From assembly GCA_965216155.1 (NCBI GenBank), contig CBDCFD010000006.1:930001-994000 (forward strand): DNA of 64,000 nucleotides, written 5' to 3'. The DNA is from CATOSP01 sp965216155. Its GTDB lineage: Bacteria > Chloroflexota > Dehalococcoidia > Lucifugimonadales > UBA3495. How positions within the stretch are numbered: the stretch's first letter is position 1; each line of letters starts with the position of its first letter. Under the pieces are notes generated by a model. That model was given only the letters and a program-made list of their open reading frames with translations, was not told the DNA's origin and searched no databases. Shown in pieces: positions 8,795-16,420 of the stretch. Made by a program: the position numbers and the translations under genes.

Positions 8795-9870
8795 TCAATT
8801 GACCATTTCCCAAATGGCCTTGACTTGCCGCACTACGTCATCCAGGACACGCCCAAATTCCGCTCCGGGCGTCAGGTAGATTGGCACGTCGGAATGACCG
8901 CTGCTCCCCCCATGCTCGACCAGTGAGGGTACGTTGCCCCGAAGATGGACTGGGCTGATCGGGACGTCGCTGTAAATCCGCAGCCACAAGGGAGTATCGC
9001 CACTGGTTGCCCACAGGCGGTAATTCACACACAGGAACAAGGAGCCTGGAATCACTTCGCCCAGATCGGTCGTGAAACCGAAATACCGCCCGTAGCCGTC
9101 CCGCTGCGCCGTGGCCCTGAAGCCGTCGGTGGACATCCAGCCTTCTGGGCAGCCACGACTGTCAATTACATCGTCGATAAGGCGATTATGCCACTGGAGC
9201 CTGCGGGGTACTGAGGGACTGAGTTCTGCTGTCTTGATGGGTCGGAAAGCCTCGTCGTCCTCCCGTTGTGCCAGTCCGCGGAGTTGTCGGATGTCCGAAG
9301 CAACCAGGGAATCGGGATGCACATCGGCGGCCATGCGGTCTAGGAGCAGAGGCCAGCTAACCAGCAGCAGTCGCTTATCCTGCTTGGCTGGCCCCATCAC
9401 CCTGGCTCTGTGCATCTGGTTGGATGTTTCGACCGCCTCCAGCTTGAACCCATCCGGCCCGCTCTCCATCTGGCGTGTGATCTCGCCCCACAGTATCTCC
9501 AGCCTCGTGGCGGGAGCGATGAACAGCAGCACCCCCGGCCCCGCGTCCTCCAGCTGGTCGAAGTAGCTGCTGGCCTGACCCTCAAGAAGGGTGGCCCAGA
9601 ACTTCGACTCGACGAGCAGCCGCTTCCCGCCCCCTTGGTCATAGCCCACCATGTCCGGGCGAGACCCGTCCTCGTACGTCACCTGGGTGTCGAAGCTGGC
9701 CAAGGCGTCTAGCTGCAGGTCCCCTCTCCTTCTCTCAGCAGGAGGCCTAGCGCATCACGGCAGGCAGGGGATTTGTTCAGGATGAAGGCCAGGGCATCGG
9801 TGGCCGTGTCTTCCACGCTACTGGTCAGGCGGGGCACCAAGTACGCCAGCAGGGTTGATTCTTGAGGCAT
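8795..9870 (-). CDS. PD-(D/E)XK nuclease-like protein, frameshifted
   Basis: The frame from 9703 downward encodes 302 residues. Its start carries a PD-(D/E)XK-type core: D17 in SRPDMVGYD, then E32 and K34 in LLVESKFW. An ATG at 9870, with GAGGAGA upstream, opens about 47 further residues (MPQESTLLAYLVPRL...) in another frame that ends just before this frame becomes useful. Adding one G to the four-base run at 9721-9724 (read as C on the plus strand) fuses the two into one protein of about 355 residues. So the gene is either frameshifted or miscalled there. It follows the small gene by 11 bases and likely forms a two-gene unit. A DNA-targeting or defence role is inferred from the fold only. 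Confidence 0.65.
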
Positions 9871-9881
9871 GTTGATTCTCC

Positions 9882-10229
9882 TCAGCAGTTCGCGTCTGGG
9901 TTCTGGTGGGCAGGGTTGGTCGGATAGTCCTCCGGCTTCCCCGTGTCACCGGTCTGAATCACGAAGTCCCGGCGGTCCCGATACAGGCGGGCGCGGTTAA
10001 TCACGTTCTCACCATCGGGGTCAAAGCCGTCCCAATGGCTGTTGAACCAGTATTTGAAGTCACCGATGAAGAGGTACTTGTTGTTCACGCGGAAGAAGCG
10101 GGCGTAGATGGCGTTCAGCAGTTCTCGCTGCCCGTCCTTCTCGCTGAGGACGTATTCATGGGGCCAAGTGTCCCGGTAGGTGACCGCCTCCCGCCAGGGG
10201 GCGCTGGCAATGAGTTCCGTCAGATTCAT
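9882..10229 (-). CDS. small partner protein of the inserted cassette
   Basis: 115 residues, soluble, rich in Trp, Tyr, Arg and Asp (TWPHEYVLSEKDGQ, KYLFIGDFKYW, ARLYRDRRDFV). It looks like a compact globular protein; I cannot assign a function. It lies 11 bases upstream of the nuclease-like gene on the same strand inside the cassette. A good promoter sits directly in front, with the -10 only six bases before the ATG, so the mRNA is probably leaderless. Confidence 0.65.
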   Translation of the reverse strand: MNLTELIASAPWREAVTYRDTWPHEYVLSEKDGQRELLNAIYARFFRVNNKYLFIGDFKYWFNSHWDGFDPDGENVINRARLYRDRRDFVIQTGDTGKPEDYPTNPAHQNPDANC

Positions 10230-10235
10230 TCTTTA

Positions 10236-10264
10236 TCGATATTTCTCACGCGGGTTATTGTCAA
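10236..10264 (-). promoter_or_regulatory. cassette promoter, likely leaderless transcript
   Basis: On the minus strand TTGACA (10264-10259) and TATCGA (10241-10236) are 17 bases apart. The start codon of the 115-residue gene begins at 10229, where transcription would be expected to start. Confidence 0.6.
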
Positions 10265-10379
10265 CTTAATGATAGCGGATATCACAGACCAGCCGAAATG
10301 GGAACCGGACTTCCTTTGATGCTCTGAGCCTACAGATCCAGAACGAACCTCAGGGCGAAAGTTCTCGATTTTGTCCAGT

Positions 10380-10810
10380 TGGGTGACCTGGCCATCCACC
10401 AAGCATTCTTCCGGGTCCCGGCGCTTTACGGTTACGACCGGCACGTGGGCGCCGGAATCCTGGTCCTGGCGGGCGTCTACCAGTTCACCCCTTTGAAATA
10501 CCATTGTCTGGACAAGTGCCGGTCGCCCCTGAGCTTCATTGCAGGTCACTGGTCAGGTGGAGGAGATTCACGTCAAACATTCAACCTTGGCCTGAGCCAC
10601 GGCGTCTACTGCCTGGGCTGCTGCTGGCCGCTGATGTTACTTATGTTCGCCGTGGGTTCAGGAAGCATCGGCTGGATGCTTGCCCTTGGCGCCGTCATGG
10701 CCATAGAGAAAAACGCGCCGTGGGGCCGCCGGATATCCGGACCGCTGGGAGCAGCGCTGATAGCCGTGGGCCTTCTGACTGCCATCGGCACTCACTTCCC
10801 GGCATGGTAG
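10380..10810 (+). pseudogene. DUF2182 membrane protein, 3' fragment (split gene)
   Basis: C-terminal part of the interrupted DUF2182 gene. GVYQFTPLKYHCLDKCRSPL and GCCWPLMLLMFAVGSG are family hallmarks, the cysteine-containing motifs being the presumed metal-binding positions; transmembrane helices follow to the stop at 10810. A TTG at 10379 could serve as a start, but nothing suggests the fragment is expressed alone. It continues the frame of the 5' fragment once the cassette is removed. Confidence 0.8.
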
Positions 10811-10895
10811 ACCCGAACAGCCCTTCTCCATCGCGGTAACTTTTGCATTACCGGCACTTTGGCAGGCGGGAATGGACCTGTAGGGGCAGGTGACA

Positions 10896-11834
10896 TTACT
10901 CCTGGGACCGCTCCTCTTCCAGGGTCTGCCGCAACAAGTCCTCGTCGACGCGGACCTCTACGCCTGCCCGCTCTTCTTGAAGCAGCATCGCCACCCTGGA
11001 ATCACGCTCGGCCCAACCCCGGTTAAGCGCCTCGGTAAGTTCCTGCAAGGCGATGGTAGCCATCTTCATCGGTACGTCGTATTCCCGGCCAACTCCCACC
11101 GCCAGGTCCACGTCCTTCCGGGCGAGGCGCAATGCGAAGTCGGGCGGGTCGAATTTTCCTGGCAGCAGATGTTCCGCCAACCCTTCGAATGGCCCGCGGC
11201 GCCCGGAAGCTCCCTTTCTAACCGCCTGCCAGAGGGCCATGGGCTCGACACCGGCTTTGACCCCCATGGTAAACACTTCGGCCAAGGCGCACTGGATCAT
11301 GTAACCCGCGCAGTTGTGGACCAGCTTGGCGACCGCGCCGCAACCTATAGGGCCGACGTAGTAAGCCTTGTCGCCAATAGAATCGAGCACCGGCTTGCAC
11401 CGGTCGAACACATCTTTATCGCCGCCAACCCAGATGGCCAAGTTCCGCGTCCTGGCCCCGCGCGGCCCGCCGCTGACCGGGGCGTCGAGGACGTGGATGC
11501 CCCGGGCCCCGCCCTCCTCGTGGATGCGCCGGATCAGGTTGGGCGTGCTGGTGCTCAGGTCGAAATACACTTTCCCTTCGGTTAGGCCCTGGAATAGCCC
11601 CTCCTCACCAAGGGAGACGGCTTCCACCTCAACGGGGCCAGGAAGCGACGTAAATACGATGTCGCAGGCCTCCGCCACTTCGCGCGGGGTATCCGCCCAG
11701 ACTGCTCCGGCCTCCAGGTGGGGCGTCGCAGCCTCGCGCCGGATGTCGTGGACGACCATTTCGTTGCCGCCTTGAAGGGCATTGTATGCCATGCTGCTAC
11801 CCATGGTGCCCAGTCCGATGAATCCTACTTTCAT
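10896..11834 (-). CDS. NAD(P)-dependent 3-hydroxyacid dehydrogenase family
   Basis: 312 residues of the beta-hydroxyacid dehydrogenase family (3-hydroxyisobutyrate / tartronate semialdehyde reductase type). The Rossmann motif GFIGLGTMGSSMA is at residues 4-16, DAPVSGGPRGA is the substrate-binding motif near residue 119, and the catalytic lysine is in AVAKLVHN near residue 170. ATG at 11834 is preceded by GGAGGAC. The exact hydroxyacid cannot be chosen from sequence. It stands alone between the split DUF2182 gene and a duplicated region. Confidence 0.88.
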   Translation of the reverse strand: MKVGFIGLGTMGSSMAYNALQGGNEMVVHDIRREAATPHLEAGAVWADTPREVAEACDIVFTSLPGPVEVEAVSLGEEGLFQGLTEGKVYFDLSTSTPNLIRRIHEEGGARGIHVLDAPVSGGPRGARTRNLAIWVGGDKDVFDRCKPVLDSIGDKAYYVGPIGCGAVAKLVHNCAGYMIQCALAEVFTMGVKAGVEPMALWQAVRKGASGRRGPFEGLAEHLLPGKFDPPDFALRLARKDVDLAVGVGREYDVPMKMATIALQELTEALNRGWAERDSRVAMLLQEERAGVEVRVDEDLLRQTLEEERSQE

Positions 11835-11878
11835 TCCGTCCTCCGAAGATCCCAGCTACCCGGGCCTATTGCCCGCTA

Positions 11879-12040
11879 TCAGAAACCTACTCTAATCTGA
11901 TTAACCTGCACTAATCCGTCGCGGTCCATCCGGTCGCAAAGCTGCCATTCAATCCAGAATATCATGCCGCTTACCAGAACTAACACGGCGAATAGCAGCG
12001 CGGCCAATACTGCCACGGCTTGCAAGGTTGGGCCGTCCAT
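11879..12040 (-). CDS. small single-span membrane protein, copy 1
   Basis: 53 residues from an ATG at 12040 backed by AGGAGA; a GTG further upstream is less likely. A single hydrophobic helix (VAVLAALLFAVLVLVSGM) is followed by a short charged tail. It lies after the coiled-coil/TM gene on the same strand and belongs to the first unit of a 457-bp tandem duplication; its tail runs past the end of the unit, so it differs from copy 2. Function unknown. Confidence 0.5.
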   Translation of the reverse strand: MDGPTLQAVAVLAALLFAVLVLVSGMIFWIEWQLCDRMDRDGLVQVNQIRVGF

Positions 12041-12132
12041 CGGCGTCTCCTGGTCTGGACTTGTGTACACAATGGGAACGGTGAGGCTAGTGGCTCATCT
12101 TGGATAGGGGCCGGTTGCCCGGCCCCTGGGAT

Positions 12133-12360
12133 TTACCCGGCGCGGACTATCTGGACCACCAAGGCCGCGATGATGCCGCCGCCGACGGCCAGACCCGCCA
12201 AGAACAGCCGGTCTATCCTGGCGTTGAGCGCCCGGATTTCCTGGCGGATGTCCGACATGCCAGTATCCAGCCGGTGGCCGAGGTCCTGTATAGCGATGGA
12301 TTGCTGTTCGGCCAGCCCTTCCAGCCGCCCCAGCCGGGAATCGTCGGTCTCGATTGCCAT
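12133..12360 (-). CDS. coiled-coil / C-terminal TM small protein, copy 1
   Basis: 75 residues: an amphipathic coiled-coil (residues about 8-50, with repeated LEGLAEQ, HRLDTGM and ALNARIDRL heptads) and one C-terminal membrane helix ending VVQIVRAG. ATG at 12360 has a purine-rich AAGGGGG upstream. It differs from copy 2 (12589-12816) at only a few residues. Similar layouts recur at 34546-34863 and 46364-46591. Tail-anchored and probably oligomeric; function unknown. Confidence 0.65.
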   Translation of the reverse strand: MAIETDDSRLGRLEGLAEQQSIAIQDLGHRLDTGMSDIRQEIRALNARIDRLFLAGLAVGGGIIAALVVQIVRAG

Positions 12361-12371
12361 TGCCTGCCCCC

Positions 12372-12497
12372 TTAACTGCGTGATAGAGCACTATAAAGCA
12401 GCCATTCAATCCAGAATATCATGCCGCTTACCAGAGCTAACACGGCGAATAGCAGCGCGGCCAATACTGCCACGGCTTGCAAGGTTGGGCCGTCCAT
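12372..12497 (-). CDS. small single-span membrane protein, copy 2
   Basis: Second copy of the short membrane gene, 41 residues from ATG 12497. The membrane helix matches copy 1, but the reading frame crosses the duplication junction and ends in a different tail (LLYSALSRS). This shows how the duplication changed one C-terminus. Too short for certainty. Confidence 0.4.
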   Translation of the reverse strand: MDGPTLQAVAVLAALLFAVLALVSGMIFWIEWLLYSALSRS

Positions 12498-12588
12498 CGG
12501 CGTCTCCTGGTCTGGACTTGTGTACGCAACGGGAGCGGTGAGGCTAGTGGCTCATCTTGGATAGGGGCCGGTTGCCCGGCCCTGGGAT

Positions 12589-12816
12589 TTACCCGGCGCG
12601 GACTATCTGGACCACCAAGGCCACGATGATGCCGCCGCCGCCGGCCAGACCCGCCAAGAACAGCCGGTCTATCCTGGCGTTGAGCGCCCGGATTTCCTGG
12701 CGGATTTCCGACATGCCGGTATCCAGCCGGTGGCTGAGGTCCTGTATAGCGATGGATTGCTGTTCGGCCAGCCCTTCCAGCCGCCCCAGCCGGGAATCGT
12801 CGGTCTCGATTGCCAT
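12589..12816 (-). CDS. coiled-coil / C-terminal TM small protein, copy 2
   Basis: 75 residues, almost identical to copy 1 (12133-12360) with changes such as G28S, D36E and V59G (approximate numbering). Same heptad-rich helix and C-terminal membrane anchor. Located between the MerR-like gene upstream and small membrane copy 2 downstream, all on the minus strand. Confidence 0.65.
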   Translation of the reverse strand: MAIETDDSRLGRLEGLAEQQSIAIQDLSHRLDTGMSEIRQEIRALNARIDRLFLAGLAGGGGIIVALVVQIVRAG

Positions 12817-12846
12817 TGCCTGCCCCCTTAACTGCGTGATAGAGCA

Positions 12847-13023
12847 CTATGGCGAGGCTTCATTGGCTAGGCCAAGAAGGTCTGTAACCGAGTAGTAGCG
12901 CGTGCCGCCGCGAGTCTTACGCGCTGGCAACAACTCGCCGGTGGCTTCCCATTTCCGCATCTGCCCCGGCGTCGTTCCTATCAGTTCAGCAGCCGCGCCA
13001 ATCTTTAATAAGCGTTGATTCAT
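12847..13023 (-). CDS. MerR-type helix-turn-helix protein (short)
   Basis: 58 residues from ATG 13023. The sequence KIGAAAELIGTTPGQMRKWE, followed by a wing (GELLPARKTRGGTRYY), is a MerR/excisionase-like winged-helix DNA-binding domain. It has no effector or catalytic domain, so it could be an excisionase-type regulator or the remnant of an IS607-type resolvase N-terminus. It lies just upstream of the tandem duplication. Confidence 0.65.
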   Translation of the reverse strand: MNQRLLKIGAAAELIGTTPGQMRKWEATGELLPARKTRGGTRYYSVTDLLGLANEASP

Positions 13024-13098
13024 AAGACAACATAGCACGGATTAGCCAGGATTTCGACGACCAGTTACACACCCCTGCCGCAAGCGCACGTTTACGGG

Positions 13099-13115
13099 GA
13101 GAAAATTGCGAAACT
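13099..13115 (+). repeat. solo copy of the MITE terminal repeat
   Basis: The 17-base word GAGAAAATTGCGAAACT is identical to the terminal inverted repeat of the MITE at 18898-19058. No partner end was found nearby, so this is a solo end or a decayed copy. Confidence 0.5.
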
Positions 13116-13208
13116 CCATTGCCCCCATCCGTCGCTCCCGCGAAGGCGGGAGCCAAGAGCTATCGTAGTGGATTCCCGCCCCCGTTCAAGCCAGGGGAAG
13201 GCTTTTCG

Positions 13209-13545
13209 CGGGAATTGTGGGCCATTTCGGTACATTGGGCCTGGGCGGCTGGTTTGGGTGCGATGGCACACATCCGGGTGTCCTGAGGCTGGAGATTTTA
13301 TTTCAGGGAAATTGTGGGCCATTTTGGTACGTTGGGCCTGGGCGGCGGGTTAGGGTGCGATGGCACACATCCGGGTGTCCTGAAGCTGGAGATTTTATTT
13401 CAGGGAAATTATGGGCCATTTTGGTACGTTGGGCCTGGGTGGCGGGTTTGGGTGCAATGGCACACATCCGGGTGTCCTGAAGCTGGAGATTTTATTTCAG
13501 GGAAATTGTGGGCCATTTTGGTACATCGGGCATGGGCGGCGGGTC
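13209..13545. repeat. 97-bp tandem repeat, three full units plus a partial
   Basis: Units start at about 13209, 13306, 13403 and 13500 (the last broken off near 13545). They are over 90 percent alike and begin with GGGAAATTGTGGGCCAT. Unit length and absence of spacers rule out CRISPR. All frames are open through the array simply because the period is not a multiple of three and the unit lacks stops; no real gene is called. The flanks 13116-13208 and 13546-13782 hold no gene that I can support. Confidence 0.9.
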
Positions 13546-13782
13546 AGGGATTTGGACCGGGACGGACTTCCGGCAAGGATTATGGTAAGGGGTGGTCACC
13601 CCAGGTGGGAAGGGCGGGGTGTCAGCAGTTTAATTCATGACGCGATTGCCCTGGCTTACAGGGCCGGTGTCCAGTGCCGCCCCGGGGCTTAAACTCTTTG
13701 CGGGTACCTGGGATTGAGGTAAGATAAATTAAGAGTCAAGTAGGAGTTGGTCCGCGAGCCAAGTCCAGTAAGGTGGTCAAGA

Positions 13783-14766
13783 ATGATGCAAGAAAAGGAG
13801 AAGTTGTGGGTGTACGAAGCCGTTGAAGCGGGACAGCAGGGCCGTCCCAGCGTCGTAACCCTCACTCCAGAGGATATTGCGCGGTACGCGCTGGTGTCGC
13901 AAAACCCGGACTCCCGTTATCATGACTCCCCAGCAATTCCTATGCCGACCATGGCGCTCACCTATGCCCCGCTGATGCGGGAAGACATAGCCGACGCCAA
14001 TGGCTTCACCGCGCTTGAGCGTTCAAAGACCGCCCGGCGCCAGACGCCCTTCGCCAAGTGCGAGCTATGGTGGTGGGCGCCGGTCCAAGCCGGCGATACG
14101 CTAACCGGCAACCGGAAAGTGTTCGAGAAGTACGAGCGGCGAGGGAATAGGTTCGTGACATTCCGCGTCGACGCCACAAACCAGCACGGCGAGGCTGTGG
14201 CCCGGTACGACTACATCTGCATCTTTGATTATGCTCAAGGTCAACGGGAGGTCCCGGAAGACCGGCAAGCAGCTCAGGCCGCGACGGTGGAGCCAACAAT
14301 ACCCACTCCGCCCAAGGCCAAGCGGGAGCTCCGGTCCTACGAGTCACTGGAAGTGGGAGAAAAGCTCCCTCCCCTTTCCATCTCAGAAAGCCAGGAGATC
14401 ATCAACCGCAAGAACGATTTCCGGATGTTTGGCCCTCCCAGCGAAAGCAACATCCACACCGACCCCGAGTTTGCCAGGGAGGGTCTTTTCGGCGGCACGG
14501 TAAACAGCGGCCCGGCCACTCTCTCCTACGTGGACCAGACACTGGAGCAGTCCTTCCCTCTCTCCGCCTTCTATAACGGAGGCCGTCTGCTGATGCGGGC
14601 CATCGAACCCTTCCGCGCCGGCGACACGGTGACATTCCAGGCAGAGGTCACCGCCAAGGCAGTTGAAAACGGTCAAAACATCGTCGAGTGCCGGGTCAGG
14701 GGCGTCAACCAGCGGGGAGACCTGGTAAGCCTTTCCGACGCTAGGCTGGTGCTGCCGGAGCTTTAA
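13783..14766 (+). CDS. two-domain MaoC-like hotdog protein
   Basis: 327 residues from ATG 13783 (preceded by TAAGGTGG). The N-terminal half resembles the MaoC N-terminal/FAS1-like hotdog domain (AIPMPTMALTYAPLM, RQTPFAKCELWWWAPVQAGD). The C-terminal half is a second hotdog with FGGTVNSGPATLSYVDQ and a FRAGDTVTF segment. Such fused proteins are enoyl-CoA hydratase / acyl dehydratase relatives acting on CoA or ACP thioesters; the usual D-x(4)-H catalytic pair is not obvious here. The same two domains occur as separate genes at 34879-35714. Confidence 0.75.
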   Translation: MMQEKEKLWVYEAVEAGQQGRPSVVTLTPEDIARYALVSQNPDSRYHDSPAIPMPTMALTYAPLMREDIADANGFTALERSKTARRQTPFAKCELWWWAPVQAGDTLTGNRKVFEKYERRGNRFVTFRVDATNQHGEAVARYDYICIFDYAQGQREVPEDRQAAQAATVEPTIPTPPKAKRELRSYESLEVGEKLPPLSISESQEIINRKNDFRMFGPPSESNIHTDPEFAREGLFGGTVNSGPATLSYVDQTLEQSFPLSAFYNGGRLLMRAIEPFRAGDTVTFQAEVTAKAVENGQNIVECRVRGVNQRGDLVSLSDARLVLPEL

Positions 14767-14848
14767 CCGGGCGTTGAAATCCGCTCTAGTCTCGGCTAGT
14801 CTTAGGCTTGTCTCGTTGCTGGGACAAGGTGTAGGGGGAGGCCAAAGG

Positions 14849-15117
14849 ATGACGCTGGACGCTGCGGACTTGGGGCCATTGGGGCCATTGGGGCCATTGG
14901 CGGGCTGATTCTGGCCCATACGACCCTGATTGTCACCCTGCTCGGCGGATGGACGTTCTGGCTGGTGCGGGACCTCCGCCGGGAGATGGACCGCAACCGT
15001 CAGGAGATGACCCGCAATCACCGGGAGGTCCTGGCCCTGTTGGGAAGCCATACCCACCGGGCGGACGATGCCCGCCCGGTGTTCCACGATCTGCCGGACG
15101 CTGCCGACGGCGACTGA
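14849..15117 (+). CDS. small membrane/coiled-coil protein, probably frameshifted
   Basis: ATG 14849, with GGGGAG upstream, opens MTLDAADLG. One extra G in the run at 14872-14875 would then join it to a frame encoding GAIGAIG repeats, a membrane helix (LILAHTTLIVTLLGGWTFWL) and a charged helix rich in R-E-M to the stop at 15117. A nine-base repeat GGGGCCATT is present three times at the join. As written the ATG frame stops at 14909. Candidate only. Confidence 0.35.
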
Positions 15118-15219
15118 CCGCCCTGTCAGCATCGCCTGAAAATGCCGGAAATCTCAGGGTTTTGGGCGAAGTCAAGTCACGCGCTCCAGGACCACAAAGG
15201 CGCCAGAGGAAGTATTCAG

Positions 15220-15468
15220 ATGGCAAGAATATCGCTCGGTCTTGCTTTTGTTTTGGCACTGAGTTTGCTGGGCATCCTGGCGTGTTCCGAAAACGCGCCA
15301 GCGCCAACCGAGCCGTCTGCGGTTGCTCAGGAGACAACCCCGGCCCCGGCGAAAGCTGCCGAGCCGTCTCCCCGCTACACCTACGACGGCCCCGGCGACC
15401 GTACCAACGCAGACATCCCCACCGCCTCCCGCGCCGACGCCCACAATGTCACCTGCGCCCACGCTTGA
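15220..15468 (+). CDS. giant lipoprotein metallopeptidase, part 1 (signal peptide)
   Basis: ATG 15220 begins a clear lipoprotein signal ending in LLGILACSE, then a Pro/Ala/Thr-rich start of a spacer. The frame is useful only to about 15370. There a C4 run (15370-15373) appears one base too long; dropping one C carries the spacer into the frame of part 2. After that point this frame reads as out-of-frame spacer to a stop at 15468. Confidence 0.65.
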   Translation: MARISLGLAFVLALSLLGILACSENAPAPTEPSAVAQETTPAPAKAAEPSPRYTYDGPGDRTNADIPTASRADAHNVTCAHA

Positions 15469-16420
15469 ACCGGCAGCTACGCCGACAAGGACTCCGGAAC
15501 CCATGGCAACACCCGCTCCAACGCCGACCGCAGTCCCAACCGCGACACCATCTCCCACAGCCACACCGACGAGGGCCCCGTCGCCTACGGCAACACCCGT
15601 CCCACCACCAACCGCATCCCCAACCGCGACACCCGCGCCGACGGCTACACCGTTGCCAGCACCCACAGCTACCCCGACACCGGAGCCCACGCTGGAGCCC
15701 ACGCCGGAGCCCACGCCGCGACCCACGCCAACGGGCCACATTCCATCAATCAATGCCCATGTCTCCGAACTCAAGTTCTACGAACGCGGCGATGAATCCG
15801 TGCCCCGCGACGCGCGGGTGTACCGCAAGACCTTCCCCCGCCAAACAACTCGTTATGTGGGGTGGGAACTGAATCTAACGTATCCACCCCAGGACCAGCG
15901 AATCGACTATGAAATCGAGGCCGTGTTCTACCGGTCTGACGGCAGTGTCTTTGCCCGGCAAACCGCCGAGGCGTATGTCGATGAAGGCTGGACGACCAGT
16001 TCGCCTTCCCGGGGCCGGGGTTGGAGTCAGCCATTACAATGGAAAACCGGCTCCTACCGGGTGGACCTGTCGGTAGAGGGCGAGGTCATCGCTTCCGAAG
16101 AGTTTGAGATTATCAACAGCAAGATTCCCACGTCCGGGCCGTTTCTTGAATTGCAGAGTAAGCTGCCCTGGGCCACGTATCCTCTGGACCTGGACGACGA
16201 AAAAGCCTTGATCGCCCTGTCCGGCATGATGGAGACTGACCCAACACTAGCCGCTTCGGTTGCGTCCCTTCCCTGGGTGCGCCAAGCCCTCACCGGCGAG
16301 GGCCGCGGAGCCCTTCAGGTATTGGATATGCTGGCAACAGAGGACGTTGACCTCGCCAAGCGGTCATTGGCTTCTCATGGCTGGCCGATGACGTTACCAA
16401 GGACGAGTGGATGGCTCTGA
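15323..16420 (+). CDS. giant lipoprotein metallopeptidase, part 2 (spacer and Ig-like domain)
   Basis: The useful portion runs from about 15371 to 16369. It encodes a spacer of about 120 residues of alternating Pro and Thr/Ala, then a beta-rich domain (SELKFYERGDESVP.., YDYEIE-like strands, KTGSYRVDLSVEGEVI) resembling Ig-like domains, then the first helical repeats. The frame ends at 16420, but similarity to the repeat moves to the next frame at 16369-16370, where adding one G gives LGFSWLADDV, the same consensus found in part 3. Confidence 0.65.
   Translation: MLRRQPRPRRKLPSRLPATPTTAPATVPTQTSPPPPAPTPTMSPAPTLEPAATPTRTPEPMATPAPTPTAVPTATPSPTATPTRAPSPTATPVPPPTASPTATPAPTATPLPAPTATPTPEPTLEPTPEPTPRPTPTGHIPSINAHVSELKFYERGDESVPRDARVYRKTFPRQTTRYVGWELNLTYPPQDQRIDYEIEAVFYRSDGSVFARQTAEAYVDEGWTTSSPSRGRGWSQPLQWKTGSYRVDLSVEGEVIASEEFEIINSKIPTSGPFLELQSKLPWATYPLDLDDEKALIALSGMMETDPTLAASVASLPWVRQALTGEGRGALQVLDMLATEDVDLAKRSLASHGWPMTLPRTSGWL

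Larger units (their letters stand above)
8674..10379. mobile_element. 1.7-kb nuclease cassette inserted in DUF2182 gene
   Basis: The nine bases TGGGTGACC occur at 8665-8673 and again at 10380-10388. Removing one copy plus the 1706 bases between them rejoins the two DUF2182 fragments in frame (..HLGD then LAIHQAF..), exactly as expected for an insertion with a 9-bp target duplication. Inside are only two minus-strand genes, the small protein (9882-10229) and the nuclease-like protein (8795-9870), with their own promoter. No transposase, integrase or clear terminal inverted repeat was found, so mobilisation in trans, or an unknown mechanism, is inferred. Confidence 0.75.
11938..12850. repeat. 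tandem duplication of about 457 bp
   Basis: Bases 11938-12394 and 12395-12850 are nearly identical head-to-tail copies, differing at scattered positions. Each contains one coiled-coil/TM gene (75 residues) and one small membrane gene on the minus strand. The few substitutions, mostly conservative in the proteins, suggest a fairly recent duplication. Confidence 0.9.

Noticed and set aside
8674..10379. Group II intron or intein as explanation of the split DUF2182 gene
   Set aside because: No reverse transcriptase, no intein splice residues, internal genes are antisense, and a 9-bp direct repeat points to a DNA insertion with target duplication.
10890..11585. 231-residue plus-strand frame over the hydroxyacid dehydrogenase
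   Set aside because: Antisense shadow; the minus-strand dehydrogenase has complete motifs and a good ribosome site.
13209..13545. Possible CRISPR array
   Set aside because: Units are 97 bp, contiguous, and lack unique spacers; no cas genes nearby.
13217..13692. Overlapping open frames in the 97-bp array
   Set aside because: All frames are open because the repeat lacks stops; the peptides are repetitive and have no start signals.
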